Shown one piece after another: positions 1-7,022 of a DNA stretch of 15,312 nucleotides. Source of the DNA: an uncultured Lachnospiraceae bacterium (GTDB lineage Bacteria; Bacillota; Clostridia; Lachnospirales; Lachnospiraceae); assembly GCA_934434905.1 (NCBI GenBank), contig CAKSAI010000044.1, forward strand, positions 1 to 15,312, in the 5' to 3' direction. Below the pieces are notes generated by a model, which saw only the letters and a list, made by a program, of their open reading frames with translations, searched no databases and was not told the DNA's origin. Position 1 is the first letter of the stretch. Every line of letters begins with the position of its first letter. Made by a program: the position numbers and the translations under genes.

Positions 1-1
1 G

Positions 2-103
2 TATAAACCGGATACAACACGTGGAATCACTATTGCGGAATTGCTGCAGGCAATGTACAAGTACAATGAAGCTGCTCTGGCATATAAGACTGCAAGCGAA
101 TAA
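2..103 (+). CDS. C-terminal end of a large, probably secreted protein (partial)
   Basis: An open frame enters from the left edge and runs 33 codons to a TAA at 101-103. The residues read ...TTRGITIAELLQAMYKYNEAALAYK..., an amphipathic helix rich in Ala, Tyr and Leu. In my recollection this kind of short helical tail closes many large extracellular proteins of Lachnospiraceae, but no domain can be named from 33 residues. The stop is followed after 2 nt by the ribosome binding site of a small peptide gene, so the two are probably co-transcribed. That it is coding rests on the sensible amino-acid content and on the tight coupling to the next gene. The N-terminal part lies outside the window. Confidence 0.6.
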   Translation, partial: YKPDTTRGITIAELLQAMYKYNEAALAYKTASE

Positions 104-118
104 TGAAAGGAGTGCGGA

Positions 119-247
119 ATGAAGAACGAATACAGGACTCCAGAGATGGAAGTTACAAGGTTTGAAACAGAGAATATCATTACCGACGACAGTACCGAGC
201 CAATTTTTCCGGACGATGCTTTGACGCAGAATAGCAGATACTGGTAA
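119..247 (+). CDS. 42-residue hypothetical peptide with a Tyr/Pro/Met-Glu leader-like N-terminus
   Basis: ATG at 119 is preceded by AAAGGAG (106-112) with a 6-nt gap, and the frame runs 42 codons to TAA at 245-247. The peptide starts MKNEYRTPEMEVTRFETENI and continues ITDDSTEPIFPDDALTQNSRYW. It has no signal peptide, no membrane segment and no cysteine. It is acidic and ends in aromatic residues. The pattern KxxYxxPxMEVxxFxTE(D/N)IIT resembles a widespread class of unannotated short Clostridia peptides, which sometimes look like leader regions of ribosomally made peptides. That resemblance is from memory, not from a search. No modification enzyme is visible within the window. It sits between the end of a large gene and a membrane-anchored acidic protein, apparently in one transcript ending at 691. 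Function unknown. Confidence 0.6.
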   Translation: MKNEYRTPEMEVTRFETENIITDDSTEPIFPDDALTQNSRYW

Positions 248-279
248 GGTACAAAGCAGCAGTCAGAAGGAGAAGGAGA

Positions 280-666
280 ATGAAGAAAAAGTATTGGATC
301 CGGATATCCGTGAGTGTGGCGGCGCTGTTGGCGGCAGCCCTTATCATAGCCATGGTTGCACGAAGGACAAATGATCAGCCGGAAGTTGGGAGAACACAGA
401 GCGGACAGGAGCAGATGAACAAAGACAATGAGAAGAATACGGATTCTGCTCCGCCGGGTCAGCCGGAGGGCACAGAGAACCGTGGGAATGAAAACGGTTC
501 TGAGGGCACAGAGAACGATGGAAACGAAAATGATTCCGAGGGCGCGACAGAATTTCTGCCGGAGCAAGACACAGAGCAGCCGGGAGAACCGGAACCGGGG
601 CAAGATAGACCACGGGAATCGAAGGATTCATCCCCCATTGAGCTTCCGTTTTTGCCCTGTAAGTGA
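280..666 (+). CDS. Membrane-anchored acidic low-complexity protein, 128 aa
   Basis: ATG at 280 has AAGGAG at 267-272 with a 7-nt gap. Residues 1-6 are basic and about 7-27 form a hydrophobic helix ending in Arg-Arg. This is most likely an uncleaved signal-anchor, because no lipobox cysteine or clear AxA site follows. The remaining ~100 residues are hydrophilic and rich in Glu, Asn, Gly, Pro and Gln, so probably disordered and outside the membrane. They include two tandem copies of a 12-residue unit GTENxGNENxSE (residues 64-87, nt 469-540). The C-terminus ends in a small hydrophobic patch, ELPFLPCK, with the only cysteine. No known domain is recognised. It is the last gene of the leftmost transcript: its stop codon lies inside the terminator stem. 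Possible roles (surface spacer, partner of the upstream peptide) are guesses. Confidence 0.72.
   Translation: MKKKYWIRISVSVAALLAAALIIAMVARRTNDQPEVGRTQSGQEQMNKDNEKNTDSAPPGQPEGTENRGNENGSEGTENDGNENDSEGATEFLPEQDTEQPGEPEPGQDRPRESKDSSPIELPFLPCK
469..540 (+). repeat. Tandem 36-bp repeat, two copies, coding
   Basis: Units 469-504 and 505-540 encode EGTEN-type acidic peptides and differ at a handful of bases, mostly changing Arg to Asp and Gly to Asp. The repeat stays in frame, so its copy number could vary without breaking the gene. Confidence 0.75.
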
Positions 667-691
667 GGCGGATATGCCGCCTCATTTTTTT
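664..691 (+). terminator. Rho-independent terminator
   Basis: TGAGGCGG (664-671) and CCGCCTCA (677-684) form a perfect 8-bp GC-rich stem with a 5-nt loop ATATG, followed by seven T (685-691). The stem begins on the TGA stop codon of the 128-aa gene. It closes the leftmost transcript and separates it from the convergent rhamnosidase gene. Confidence 0.9.
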
Positions 692-766
692 GGAACAAAA
701 CAAAGGATTTTGTCATTTGGTACAATTAAGAGAAAATGCATGAAGGAGAGTCGGTGTACTTTATGG

Positions 767-2779
767 TTATATCGGAATACTGACTTTGGAAACCGTAACG
801 ATGGTATGCGGCGCAATCGAAATACTCTTGTCATGCCAATGCAGCTCTCCTTGTCCGTCTGAGAGGTTGTCCACTGTAATTCCCTCCGACGTAATCGCAA
901 CAAGGATTGAACCATCCGGCGTGGGGACAGTTCCGCTGATATTTGCAAGACCATTGGGGTGCGGCTCCACCAGGAAGGTCTTATAGCCGGGAGCGGTGGG
1001 GCGCACCCCAAGATAATATTTGCCGAACAGAATGATCGGCCCGGCACCCCAGGCATGGCACAGACTCTTGCCGTAGGGGTGTCCGTACATGGCGTAGTGC
1101 TCCGCCCCCTTCTGGGCAGGGTCGTAGGTCTCCCAGAAGGCGCTGCAGTCCAAGTCCAGCATACCGCCCCAGTAGGAGGTCAGAAACTGGTGCATCTGTG
1201 GGAAGAGTCCTGCTTCTCCCATGGCCAGCAGTTCATAGTATTTCATATAAGGCGTGGTGATGGGACAACAGTTCTCATTCAATAATACGGAATGCCGTAC
1301 ACGAGCTGTCTGCTCCGGAGACAGGTACCCAAACAGAATGGCAAACATGTTGGTATAGCGGGTCACATAGTCGTGACCCTGTTCTCTTGTTCCGTGAAGG
1401 AAGCAGCCCTGCGCCTCATCCCAGAAGGTGTCAAAAATGCATGCAAGAAGCGCACGGTGTAGTGTAAGATATTGTTCTTCATGGAAGGTATCACCAGTCA
1501 GTCCGGCCAGGGATGACAATACCTTGAGCGCCTGGGCAAACAGGAGCTGAATAAAGGAGACGTCTCCCTTGTTCAGTTCCTCCAGGTTGTTCCAGTCAAT
1601 GAATACCCAGTCTGTTTCCTTGGACATCAGAAATCCCCGATCATCCGTCTGTGGCAGACAGAACTGCTCCATCAGCGACAGGGCGGCGGGATAGATCTCT
1701 TTGATAAAATCAAGATCCCCAGTATACAGATAATAATCCCCCAGGCTGATGAACCAGTAGAGGGTGTAATCCTGTATGGTATTAATATGAATGGTTACCG
1801 GATCCTTTCCACGTAAGAACCGCATGGTGCGCTTGCAGATCTCATTGTCGAAGAACGAGTAAAAGTTAATGAGATAGCTCTGGGTGGCGTCTCCGCTCCA
1901 TACCCAGCGATCCCGCTTGATCCCGTCCAGAAAGAACTCTCGGGAACAAAGATGAAAAGTGCGGACAGAGGTCTCATAGATCCGGTTCAAAAGCTCATTA
2001 TCGCAGGAGAAGCTCCCCTTGTTCGTGACAGGAAGATACTCCGCAACAGCTGTGATATCGTCGTAATGTACATTTCCTTCGGTGCGAACCAGCACATAGC
2101 GGAAAGCTGTGGACTGGTTCGTAGAGAGAACTGGAAGGGCAGTCGCCGGAATTGCCTCCCGGATGGTGCTGTATGTATAATCCAGGGCCTCATCTCTGGA
2201 TTCTCCGTAGGAGATGAGGAGACGACCGCTGCCTGAAATGTTCAGGAATTTCAGCTTTGCCATATATTCAGAGTCAAAATCATAGAGAATGCCCTCATCC
2301 ACAGCTGTTTTACTGCGGTAGTCCACCTGCTCTGTCGCCAGTCGGTATTCGGTAGGCGGAAGATCCGGACTGGTAAAGTTCCAATGACCGGCAGATAACC
2401 AGTGGACGTTGTCACAGGTGACCTTCCAGCTTTCATCTGTCTGCACATCAGGATGATCGAGATAGAGCGCTGGCAGGCTGTCTCTGCTGTACACAAGCAC
2501 CTGGATATGATGCGTTCCTTTGGAAAGAAAGACGCCATTATCAGAATCATAAGGAAGGTATCCTACCTGGTACAAACGGACGCAGATGGTGCCGGTACTG
2601 TGAAAATGCAGATAGGAATCCTCACTGAGCGTGATGATCTTCTGAAATTGTACGCTGTGATAGACGCTCTCTAAGCGCCAGTCCGGTGGAATGACAGCAC
2701 CCCGCTCCGTGCGGGCAGTCATGACCTTCTCACCAAAATAAAATTCAAAATCGCTGGGATACCAGATCCATTGTGCCAT
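767..2779 (-). CDS. Glycoside hydrolase family 78, alpha-L-rhamnosidase-like, cytoplasmic
   Basis: 670 residues, consistent with compact GH78 enzymes that remove terminal alpha-L-rhamnose with inversion. There is no signal peptide, so it should act on imported oligosaccharides in the cytoplasm. The N-terminal ~250 residues look like beta-sandwich domains (many short strands; CDNELLNRIYET at 259-270 starts the helical part). The (alpha/alpha)6 barrel follows. The family's acidic motif is visible as DGIKRDRWVWSGD at 285-297, with D285, D290 and D297 at the spacing of the catalytic-site acids; D290 stands where other members have Glu. FWETYD (548-553) offers E550 as probable general base, and HAWG (575-578) matches the conserved region before the C-terminal beta-sandwich (about 590-670). 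ATG at 2777-2779 is preceded by GAGGAA about 8 nt upstream. It diverges from the transporter operon. The family is firm; the exact rhamnoside is unknown. Confidence 0.92.
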   Translation of the reverse strand: MAQWIWYPSDFEFYFGEKVMTARTERGAVIPPDWRLESVYHSVQFQKIITLSEDSYLHFHSTGTICVRLYQVGYLPYDSDNGVFLSKGTHHIQVLVYSRDSLPALYLDHPDVQTDESWKVTCDNVHWLSAGHWNFTSPDLPPTEYRLATEQVDYRSKTAVDEGILYDFDSEYMAKLKFLNISGSGRLLISYGESRDEALDYTYSTIREAIPATALPVLSTNQSTAFRYVLVRTEGNVHYDDITAVAEYLPVTNKGSFSCDNELLNRIYETSVRTFHLCSREFFLDGIKRDRWVWSGDATQSYLINFYSFFDNEICKRTMRFLRGKDPVTIHINTIQDYTLYWFISLGDYYLYTGDLDFIKEIYPAALSLMEQFCLPQTDDRGFLMSKETDWVFIDWNNLEELNKGDVSFIQLLFAQALKVLSSLAGLTGDTFHEEQYLTLHRALLACIFDTFWDEAQGCFLHGTREQGHDYVTRYTNMFAILFGYLSPEQTARVRHSVLLNENCCPITTPYMKYYELLAMGEAGLFPQMHQFLTSYWGGMLDLDCSAFWETYDPAQKGAEHYAMYGHPYGKSLCHAWGAGPIILFGKYYLGVRPTAPGYKTFLVEPHPNGLANISGTVPTPDGSILVAITSEGITVDNLSDGQGELHWHDKSISIAPHTIVTVSKVSIPI

Positions 2780-2856
2780 ATATTAATTCCTCATTTCCTT
2801 TACGACTATTATCGAAACCTGCACAGCGGATTCCGGCAGGCAATTTCTTATTGTAC

Positions 2857-2875
2857 ATAGTATCATTATAGTATC
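2857..2875. repeat. 8-bp direct repeat with 11-bp period over the -10 box
   Basis: ATAGTATC occurs at 2857-2864 and again at 2868-2875, separated by ATT. The 11-bp period puts both copies on one face of the helix, as is common for AraC-type and response-regulator sites. The copies overlap the -10 element and the start site of the rhamnosidase promoter, so a bound protein there would be expected to repress. Confidence 0.5.
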
Positions 2876-2893
2876 GCACACTACCTGAAACAA
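2865..2893 (-). promoter_or_regulatory. Probable sigma-A promoter of the rhamnosidase gene
   Basis: Read on the minus strand, TTGTTT (2893-2888) is followed after exactly 17 nt by a consensus TATAAT (2870-2865). The -35 box matches consensus only at TTG, so an activator may help. The predicted transcript starts near 2858, leaving a leader of about 80 nt before the ATG at 2779. Confidence 0.55.
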
Positions 2894-3005
2894 GAAAAAA
2901 GAAAAAGGTTTCGGATAATGGATGAAAGTATAGCAAGATTGGAAGAGTTTGGAAGGAGTGCGTTTTCCGCCGAATGACAAATGTATCTTTAGTCGTAGCT
3001 GAACG

Positions 3006-3021
3006 AATTATCATGATAATT
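3006..3021. promoter_or_regulatory. Perfect 16-bp palindrome, candidate operator
   Basis: AATTATCATGATAATT is its own reverse complement with no spacer. It lies about 165 nt upstream of the operon start and about 110 nt upstream of the rhamnosidase promoter, in the middle of the divergent region. It is not a Fur box (the half-site order is reversed) and not a cre site (no central CG). The cognate regulator is unknown. Confidence 0.45.
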
Positions 3022-3095
3022 AAGGTTTATTATTGTGGTATTCCATACGATAGTTGCCAAAGTAGCCTTTGAACATTGAATTACACAAGGAGGAT

Positions 3096-3152
3096 ATGGT
3101 AATCTTAATAAAAGTAAATCCGAATTACAGGGATTCTATTGCTATCTTATGA
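3096..3152 (+). CDS. Possible 18-codon leader ORF
   Basis: ATG at 3096 opens MVILIKVNPNYRDSIAIL and stops at TGA 3150-3152, 32 nt before the operon's first gene. AAGGAGG (3087-3093) is an excellent Shine-Dalgarno sequence but is only 2 nt from the ATG, closer than normal. The peptide has no run of one amino acid that would suggest attenuation. It could be a leader peptide, a relic, or simply a ribosome standby site. Weakly supported. Confidence 0.25.
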   Translation: MVILIKVNPNYRDSIAIL

Positions 3153-3184
3153 AATATAACAAATGAAGACGGAGGTGTATGTCA

Positions 3185-6076
3185 ATGAATACGAAGTGTC
3201 ACAGGATGATCGCAGTGTTTCTGGCTGTGGCCATGGCAGTTACTTTTATGGATATGCCGAAAGCCAGGGCAGTGACTTTATCGGAATGGCTGGCAGGAGA
3301 GCAGAAGAACAACCAGACGGTTGTCTACGACTCAGAATTGAACCAGACAAAGTATGCCGAGGTACAAAAACAGTACAAAGAACAGGGCTATCAGAGAGGA
3401 GATTGTGTCATCCGGCTTGGCAGTGAACAGGCTGATGGTGTTCATGCTTCCTCTTATCAGGGGGTGGAGCAGGCGCTGATCAGCGAGGAGGAATCGAAGC
3501 TTACGTTTTCCTTTTCCTGTGAGAAGGCGGGGCTCTATGCACTGCGGATACGCTACTGTGCCACGGAGGATGTGACAACGCCCATTGTGCGTTCCCTTTC
3601 CGTAGACGGGCAGATCCCATTTGCGGAGAGCGGAACGATTACTCTGTACCGGATGTGGCAGGACAATGGCAAGCCGGTTGCGAATCTCAATGGAGATGAG
3701 GTGGCTCCCGGGGTTGTTCAGGTGCGGGATTGGCAGACCGCTTCGGTCTATGATGCGGAAGGGTACTATTCCAGACCCTTGGAGTGGTACTTAAGCGAAG
3801 GATCCCATGAGGTGACGTTTTCCGGTGTGGAGAACGGTATGGCCATAGAATATCTGGAGTTCTATCCTCTGGAGGAGATACCGTCCTATGCGGAGGTGGT
3901 GGCAGAATATAAGGCGAAGGGGTACAAGCCTGCCGCAAAGCCAATCTATCTGGAGGCGGAAGAGCAGGTTGAGAATAAGAACTGGAGTACCATACGTCTG
4001 GTCAGTGATTCTGATCCCACTGTTTCCAAGACCGAAGCCGGCAAGGTGATCTACAATACCATTGGAGGCGGGTACTGGACCAGCGCCAACGCCGCCATTA
4101 CCTGGGGCTTTGACGTGGAGGAGGATGGACTCTATCAACTGGCTTTTCACCTGAAGCAGGCTTTCGGCAATGGACTTCCCTCCTATCGCCGGATTGAGAT
4201 AGACGGGCAGGCGCCTTTTTCGGAGTTTGAGAATCAGAAGTTTCTGTATTCCTCCAAATGGCGGATGGAGACCATGGCGGATGCGGACGGCGAGCCATAT
4301 TCCATCTACCTGGAAAAAGGCCATCACACGCTGACCATGACAGTAACTCTGGGAGAGCTGGCGGATATGGTGGCGGATCTCAACCGGGATTCTCTTGTGG
4401 TGTCGGATCTGATCCTGCAGATCACAATGCTGGTGGGGCAGAATGCGGACGCCAACTATGATTACCGTCTGGATGAGCGGATCCCCGGTCTGATCCCTGC
4501 GCTTACGGAGCTTGTGGAGCATATGGATCAGTATCTGGAAACCTTGAAGGAGGCTTCCGGAAAGACGCCCAGTATTCACGGTCAGATCAAGAACAGCAAG
4601 GAGCAGATGGAAGAACTGATCGAGAATCCCTTTGATATTGCCACGAAGAAGGATGTGCTGGACACGGTGGTGTCCACCCTGGGAACTGCCGTCACCAGTC
4701 TCAGCGGACAGGCGCTGCAGCTGGATAACATTCAGTTTGTTCCTTCTGAGGATGATATCCGCACCCAGAAGGGCGGATTTTTCGCACGGCTGTGGGGCGG
4801 ACTGGTGAATTTCTTCCAGAGCTTTACCAAGGATTACAATGCGGTGAGAAGCAGCGGCCTGGGCGGTACGGAAGTGACGGAGGTGCTGGATGTGTGGGTG
4901 TCCTACGGCGAGGACTGGGGCTCTCTGATCCAGGAACTGGCAGATTCGGATTTTACGCCTAAGACAGGGATTGGCGTGAAGATCCATGTGGTTCCGGCCG
5001 GACAGTTGAACTCCGGAGGCGCCAATGCGCTGCTCTTGGCGGTTTCCTCGGGCACAGCCCCGGATGTGACGCTGGGCACAGAGGTGGGATCTGTGGGAGA
5101 ATTTGCTCTTCGTAATGCCGTTGTGGATCTCACCCAGTTTGAAGATTATGAGGAAGTGATTGAACGTTACCAGGAGAAGCGCATGATTCCCCTTACCAGC
5201 GGAGATGCGGTGTACGGCCTGCCGGAGATCCAGAATTTTCAGGTGATGATCTATCGTAAGGATATTTTAAGCGACCTGGGACTGGCGCTGCCGGAGACCT
5301 GGGAGGATCTTTACAATTATGTGCTGCCGGTATTGTACCAGAACAACATGGAATTCTACTGTCCCCTGAATCTGGATCCCTTCATCTATCAGAGCGGCGG
5401 CACGTATTATAATGAAGATATGACCATGTCGGCGCTGGATTCCGAGAAGGCGTTCCGTGGCTTTAAGGAGTGGGTGGAGCTGTACAGCGTTCAGGGAGTT
5501 CCCATCGCTGCCAGCTTCTTCAACCGGTTCAGGTCTGGGGAGATGCCCATCGGGATCGGAGATATGTCCATGTATATGCAGATTCGCGCGGCGGCGCCGG
5601 AATTGAAGGGGCGCTGGGGCATCGCGCTGATCCCGGGGCATGAACAGGAGGACGGAACGGTAAATCATTCCCAGGGAGCCTGTGTGACCCAGGCAGGAAT
5701 GATCTTAAGCCAGTCCGACAAGCAGGAGGCCGGCTGGGAGTTCTTGAAATGGTGGACCTCCGACGAGGTGCAGATCCGTTACGGCAATGAGATCGAAGCC
5801 TTGAAGGGTGAGGTGGCCAGGTGGAATTCCGCCAATCAGAATGCTTTTGCTGCGATGGCGTGGCCAAAGGAGGATTATAAGGTGATCGCGGAAGCCTTAA
5901 GCCAGGTGGATCATACCAAGGTGGTGCTGGGCGGTTACTTCAATAACCGTCATGTGTTGAATGCCTTTAACCGCGTCTGTATCTCCCACACCATGAACGA
6001 GCGTGATTCCATCGAGAAGGCCGTGGAGGATATCAACAAGGAGCTGGCAAGAAAACGGGAAACCACCAGAAGATAG
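3185..6076 (+). CDS. Large extracellular sugar-binding protein (ABC transporter) with duplicated N-terminal carbohydrate-binding-like modules
   Basis: 963 residues, about twice a usual sugar-binding protein. GGAGGTG at 3171-3177 is only 1 nt from the ATG at 3179 but 7 nt from the ATG at 3185, so the latter is the start. Residues 1-29 form a Sec signal peptide with a likely cut after ARA. The only early cysteine (C5) precedes the hydrophobic core, so there is no lipobox. Two related beta-rich modules follow, at about 55-230 and 233-410. Each opens with YAEVxxxYKxxGY and contains a DGQ(I/A)PF(A/S)E motif (141-148, 340-347), like CBM6/35-type galactose-binding folds. A helical linker spans about 430-555. 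The family-1 solute-binding fold is at about 565-955: SSGTAPDVTLG (621-631), VYGLPEIQNFQVMIYRKD (676-693), LPETWEDLY (702-710), GWEFLKWWTSDE (850-861). It heads the operon and should feed the following permease pair. The family is sure; the ligand is unknown. Confidence 0.9.
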   Translation: MNTKCHRMIAVFLAVAMAVTFMDMPKARAVTLSEWLAGEQKNNQTVVYDSELNQTKYAEVQKQYKEQGYQRGDCVIRLGSEQADGVHASSYQGVEQALISEEESKLTFSFSCEKAGLYALRIRYCATEDVTTPIVRSLSVDGQIPFAESGTITLYRMWQDNGKPVANLNGDEVAPGVVQVRDWQTASVYDAEGYYSRPLEWYLSEGSHEVTFSGVENGMAIEYLEFYPLEEIPSYAEVVAEYKAKGYKPAAKPIYLEAEEQVENKNWSTIRLVSDSDPTVSKTEAGKVIYNTIGGGYWTSANAAITWGFDVEEDGLYQLAFHLKQAFGNGLPSYRRIEIDGQAPFSEFENQKFLYSSKWRMETMADADGEPYSIYLEKGHHTLTMTVTLGELADMVADLNRDSLVVSDLILQITMLVGQNADANYDYRLDERIPGLIPALTELVEHMDQYLETLKEASGKTPSIHGQIKNSKEQMEELIENPFDIATKKDVLDTVVSTLGTAVTSLSGQALQLDNIQFVPSEDDIRTQKGGFFARLWGGLVNFFQSFTKDYNAVRSSGLGGTEVTEVLDVWVSYGEDWGSLIQELADSDFTPKTGIGVKIHVVPAGQLNSGGANALLLAVSSGTAPDVTLGTEVGSVGEFALRNAVVDLTQFEDYEEVIERYQEKRMIPLTSGDAVYGLPEIQNFQVMIYRKDILSDLGLALPETWEDLYNYVLPVLYQNNMEFYCPLNLDPFIYQSGGTYYNEDMTMSALDSEKAFRGFKEWVELYSVQGVPIAASFFNRFRSGEMPIGIGDMSMYMQIRAAAPELKGRWGIALIPGHEQEDGTVNHSQGACVTQAGMILSQSDKQEAGWEFLKWWTSDEVQIRYGNEIEALKGEVARWNSANQNAFAAMAWPKEDYKVIAEALSQVDHTKVVLGGYFNNRHVLNAFNRVCISHTMNERDSIEKAVEDINKELARKRETTRR

Positions 6077-6090
6077 GAGGAATAAGGAAG

Positions 6091-7011
6091 TTGAAAGCGC
6101 GTAATGTAACAAATCGTCAGAGACGTGGATTGACCAACCGGCAGCGTCATAATGTGGTGGGATATCTGTTTATGTCCCCTTTTCTGATCTCATTTTTCCT
6201 GTTCACGATCATCCCGGTGGTGACCGCCATCGTCTTGAGTCTGACGAATTATAATATGATTGAAACGCCGCAGTTTATCGGATTGAGCAACTACCGGCTG
6301 CTGCTGATGGACGACAGCGAGTTTATCACAGGCTTGAAGAATACCCTTGTATTTGCTCTCATATCGGGTCCACTGAGCTTTCTTGGATCCTTTGTGATGG
6401 CGGTGCTGATCAATAACCTGAAACGGTTCCGGAATCTTTTTTCCCTGCTGTTCTATGCGCCTACCCTGGTCAGCGGCGTGGCCATCAGCGTGGTATGGCT
6501 GTACTTTTTCAACGGCGACCGGTATGGTCTGATCAATAACTTTCTGATCCGGCTTGGGGTGATCAGCGATCCCATCCAGTGGACAAGCAACACCGGAACG
6601 GTGCTGTGGGTGGTGATCATCGTCTCGGTCTGGACCAGCATGGGTGTGAACTTTCTGACGTTTCTGGCCGGACTCCAGAACGTATCCCAGGATATGTATG
6701 AGGCGGGGAAGATCGACGGGATCAAGAACGGCTTCCAGGAGCTGATCTACCTTACCCTTCCGGTGATGAAGCCGCAGCTTCTCTTTGCAACCATCAACAT
6801 GATCACCGGAGCCTTCGGCGTATTCGATATCGCGGTATCCATCGCGGGAATGCCCAGCCCGGATTACGCGGCGCATACCATTGTGACGCATCTGTACGAT
6901 TACGGTTTCATACGATTTGAGATGGGATATGCCTCCGCGATTGCGGTGATCCTGTTCTTGATTTCCTATCTGGCGGGACGATTGTTCACCAGAGTATTGC
7001 GAGAGGATTAG
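6091..7011 (+). CDS. Sugar ABC transporter permease, first pair, UgpA/LacF-type subunit
   Basis: 306 residues with about six membrane helices (roughly 24-51, 84-109, 117-141, 169-193, 229-250, 279-300), the standard size of MalF-like subunits lacking an extra N-terminal domain. The EAA loop that docks on the ATPase is at 203-228 (YEAGKIDGIKNGFQE...LPVMKP); the usual second Ala is Gly here. The start is a TTG at 6091, with AGGAGG at 6075-6080 ten nucleotides upstream and no better ATG. It begins 14 nt after the binding-protein stop. It should form a heterodimeric channel with the next gene product. No ATPase is encoded nearby, as in Firmicutes using a shared MsmX-type ATPase. Confidence 0.93.
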   Translation: MKARNVTNRQRRGLTNRQRHNVVGYLFMSPFLISFFLFTIIPVVTAIVLSLTNYNMIETPQFIGLSNYRLLLMDDSEFITGLKNTLVFALISGPLSFLGSFVMAVLINNLKRFRNLFSLLFYAPTLVSGVAISVVWLYFFNGDRYGLINNFLIRLGVISDPIQWTSNTGTVLWVVIIVSVWTSMGVNFLTFLAGLQNVSQDMYEAGKIDGIKNGFQELIYLTLPVMKPQLLFATINMITGAFGVFDIAVSIAGMPSPDYAAHTIVTHLYDYGFIRFEMGYASAIAVILFLISYLAGRLFTRVLRED

Positions 7012-7022
7012 GAGGTGCTTCT

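Larger units (their letters stand above)
2780..3184. promoter_or_regulatory. Divergent intergenic control region between rhamnosidase and transporter operon
   Basis: About 400 bases without a long gene. Leftward, it holds a promoter for the rhamnosidase (2865-2893) and an ~80-nt leader containing a 5-bp GC-rich stem (CCTGC at 2818-2822 with GCAGG at 2836-2840). The middle is A/G-rich (2888-2908). Rightward, it holds a perfect palindrome (3006-3021), a possible 18-codon leader ORF (3096-3152) and the operon ribosome binding site (3171-3177). I could not find a strong sigma-A promoter for the rightward operon. TATAAC at 3155-3160 and TTGCCA at 3054-3059 (with TTGAAT at 3076-3081) are weak options. 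A weak promoter would fit dependence on an activator such as the AraC protein of this locus, which is inference. Confidence 0.6.

Noticed and set aside
3006..3021. Fur box
   Set aside because: The hexamers appear as ATTATC then GATAAT, the reverse of the Fur arrangement, and no iron gene is present.
2991..3023. Catabolite-responsive (cre) element
   Set aside because: TGAACGAATTATCA has cre-like ends but lacks the central CG and has several core mismatches.
2780..3184. Riboswitch or T-box in the long divergent leader
   Set aside because: I see no conserved core, no terminator/antiterminator pair and no specifier-type structure on either strand.
3163..3426. 87-codon frame starting ATG at 3163
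   Set aside because: It overlaps the binding-protein gene in another frame, has no ribosome binding site of its own and loses coding character after the shared start region.
3791..4987. 398-codon open frame on the minus strand inside the binding-protein gene
   Set aside because: It is wholly antisense to a convincing 963-residue protein, has an arbitrary His/Leu/Arg-rich composition, no recognisable domain and no good ribosome binding site. It is a by-product of codon bias in the sense gene.
6190..6891. 233-codon minus-strand frame opposite the first permease
   Set aside because: It is rich in His, Asp and Gln with no hydrophobic structure, typical of the antisense of a membrane-protein gene.
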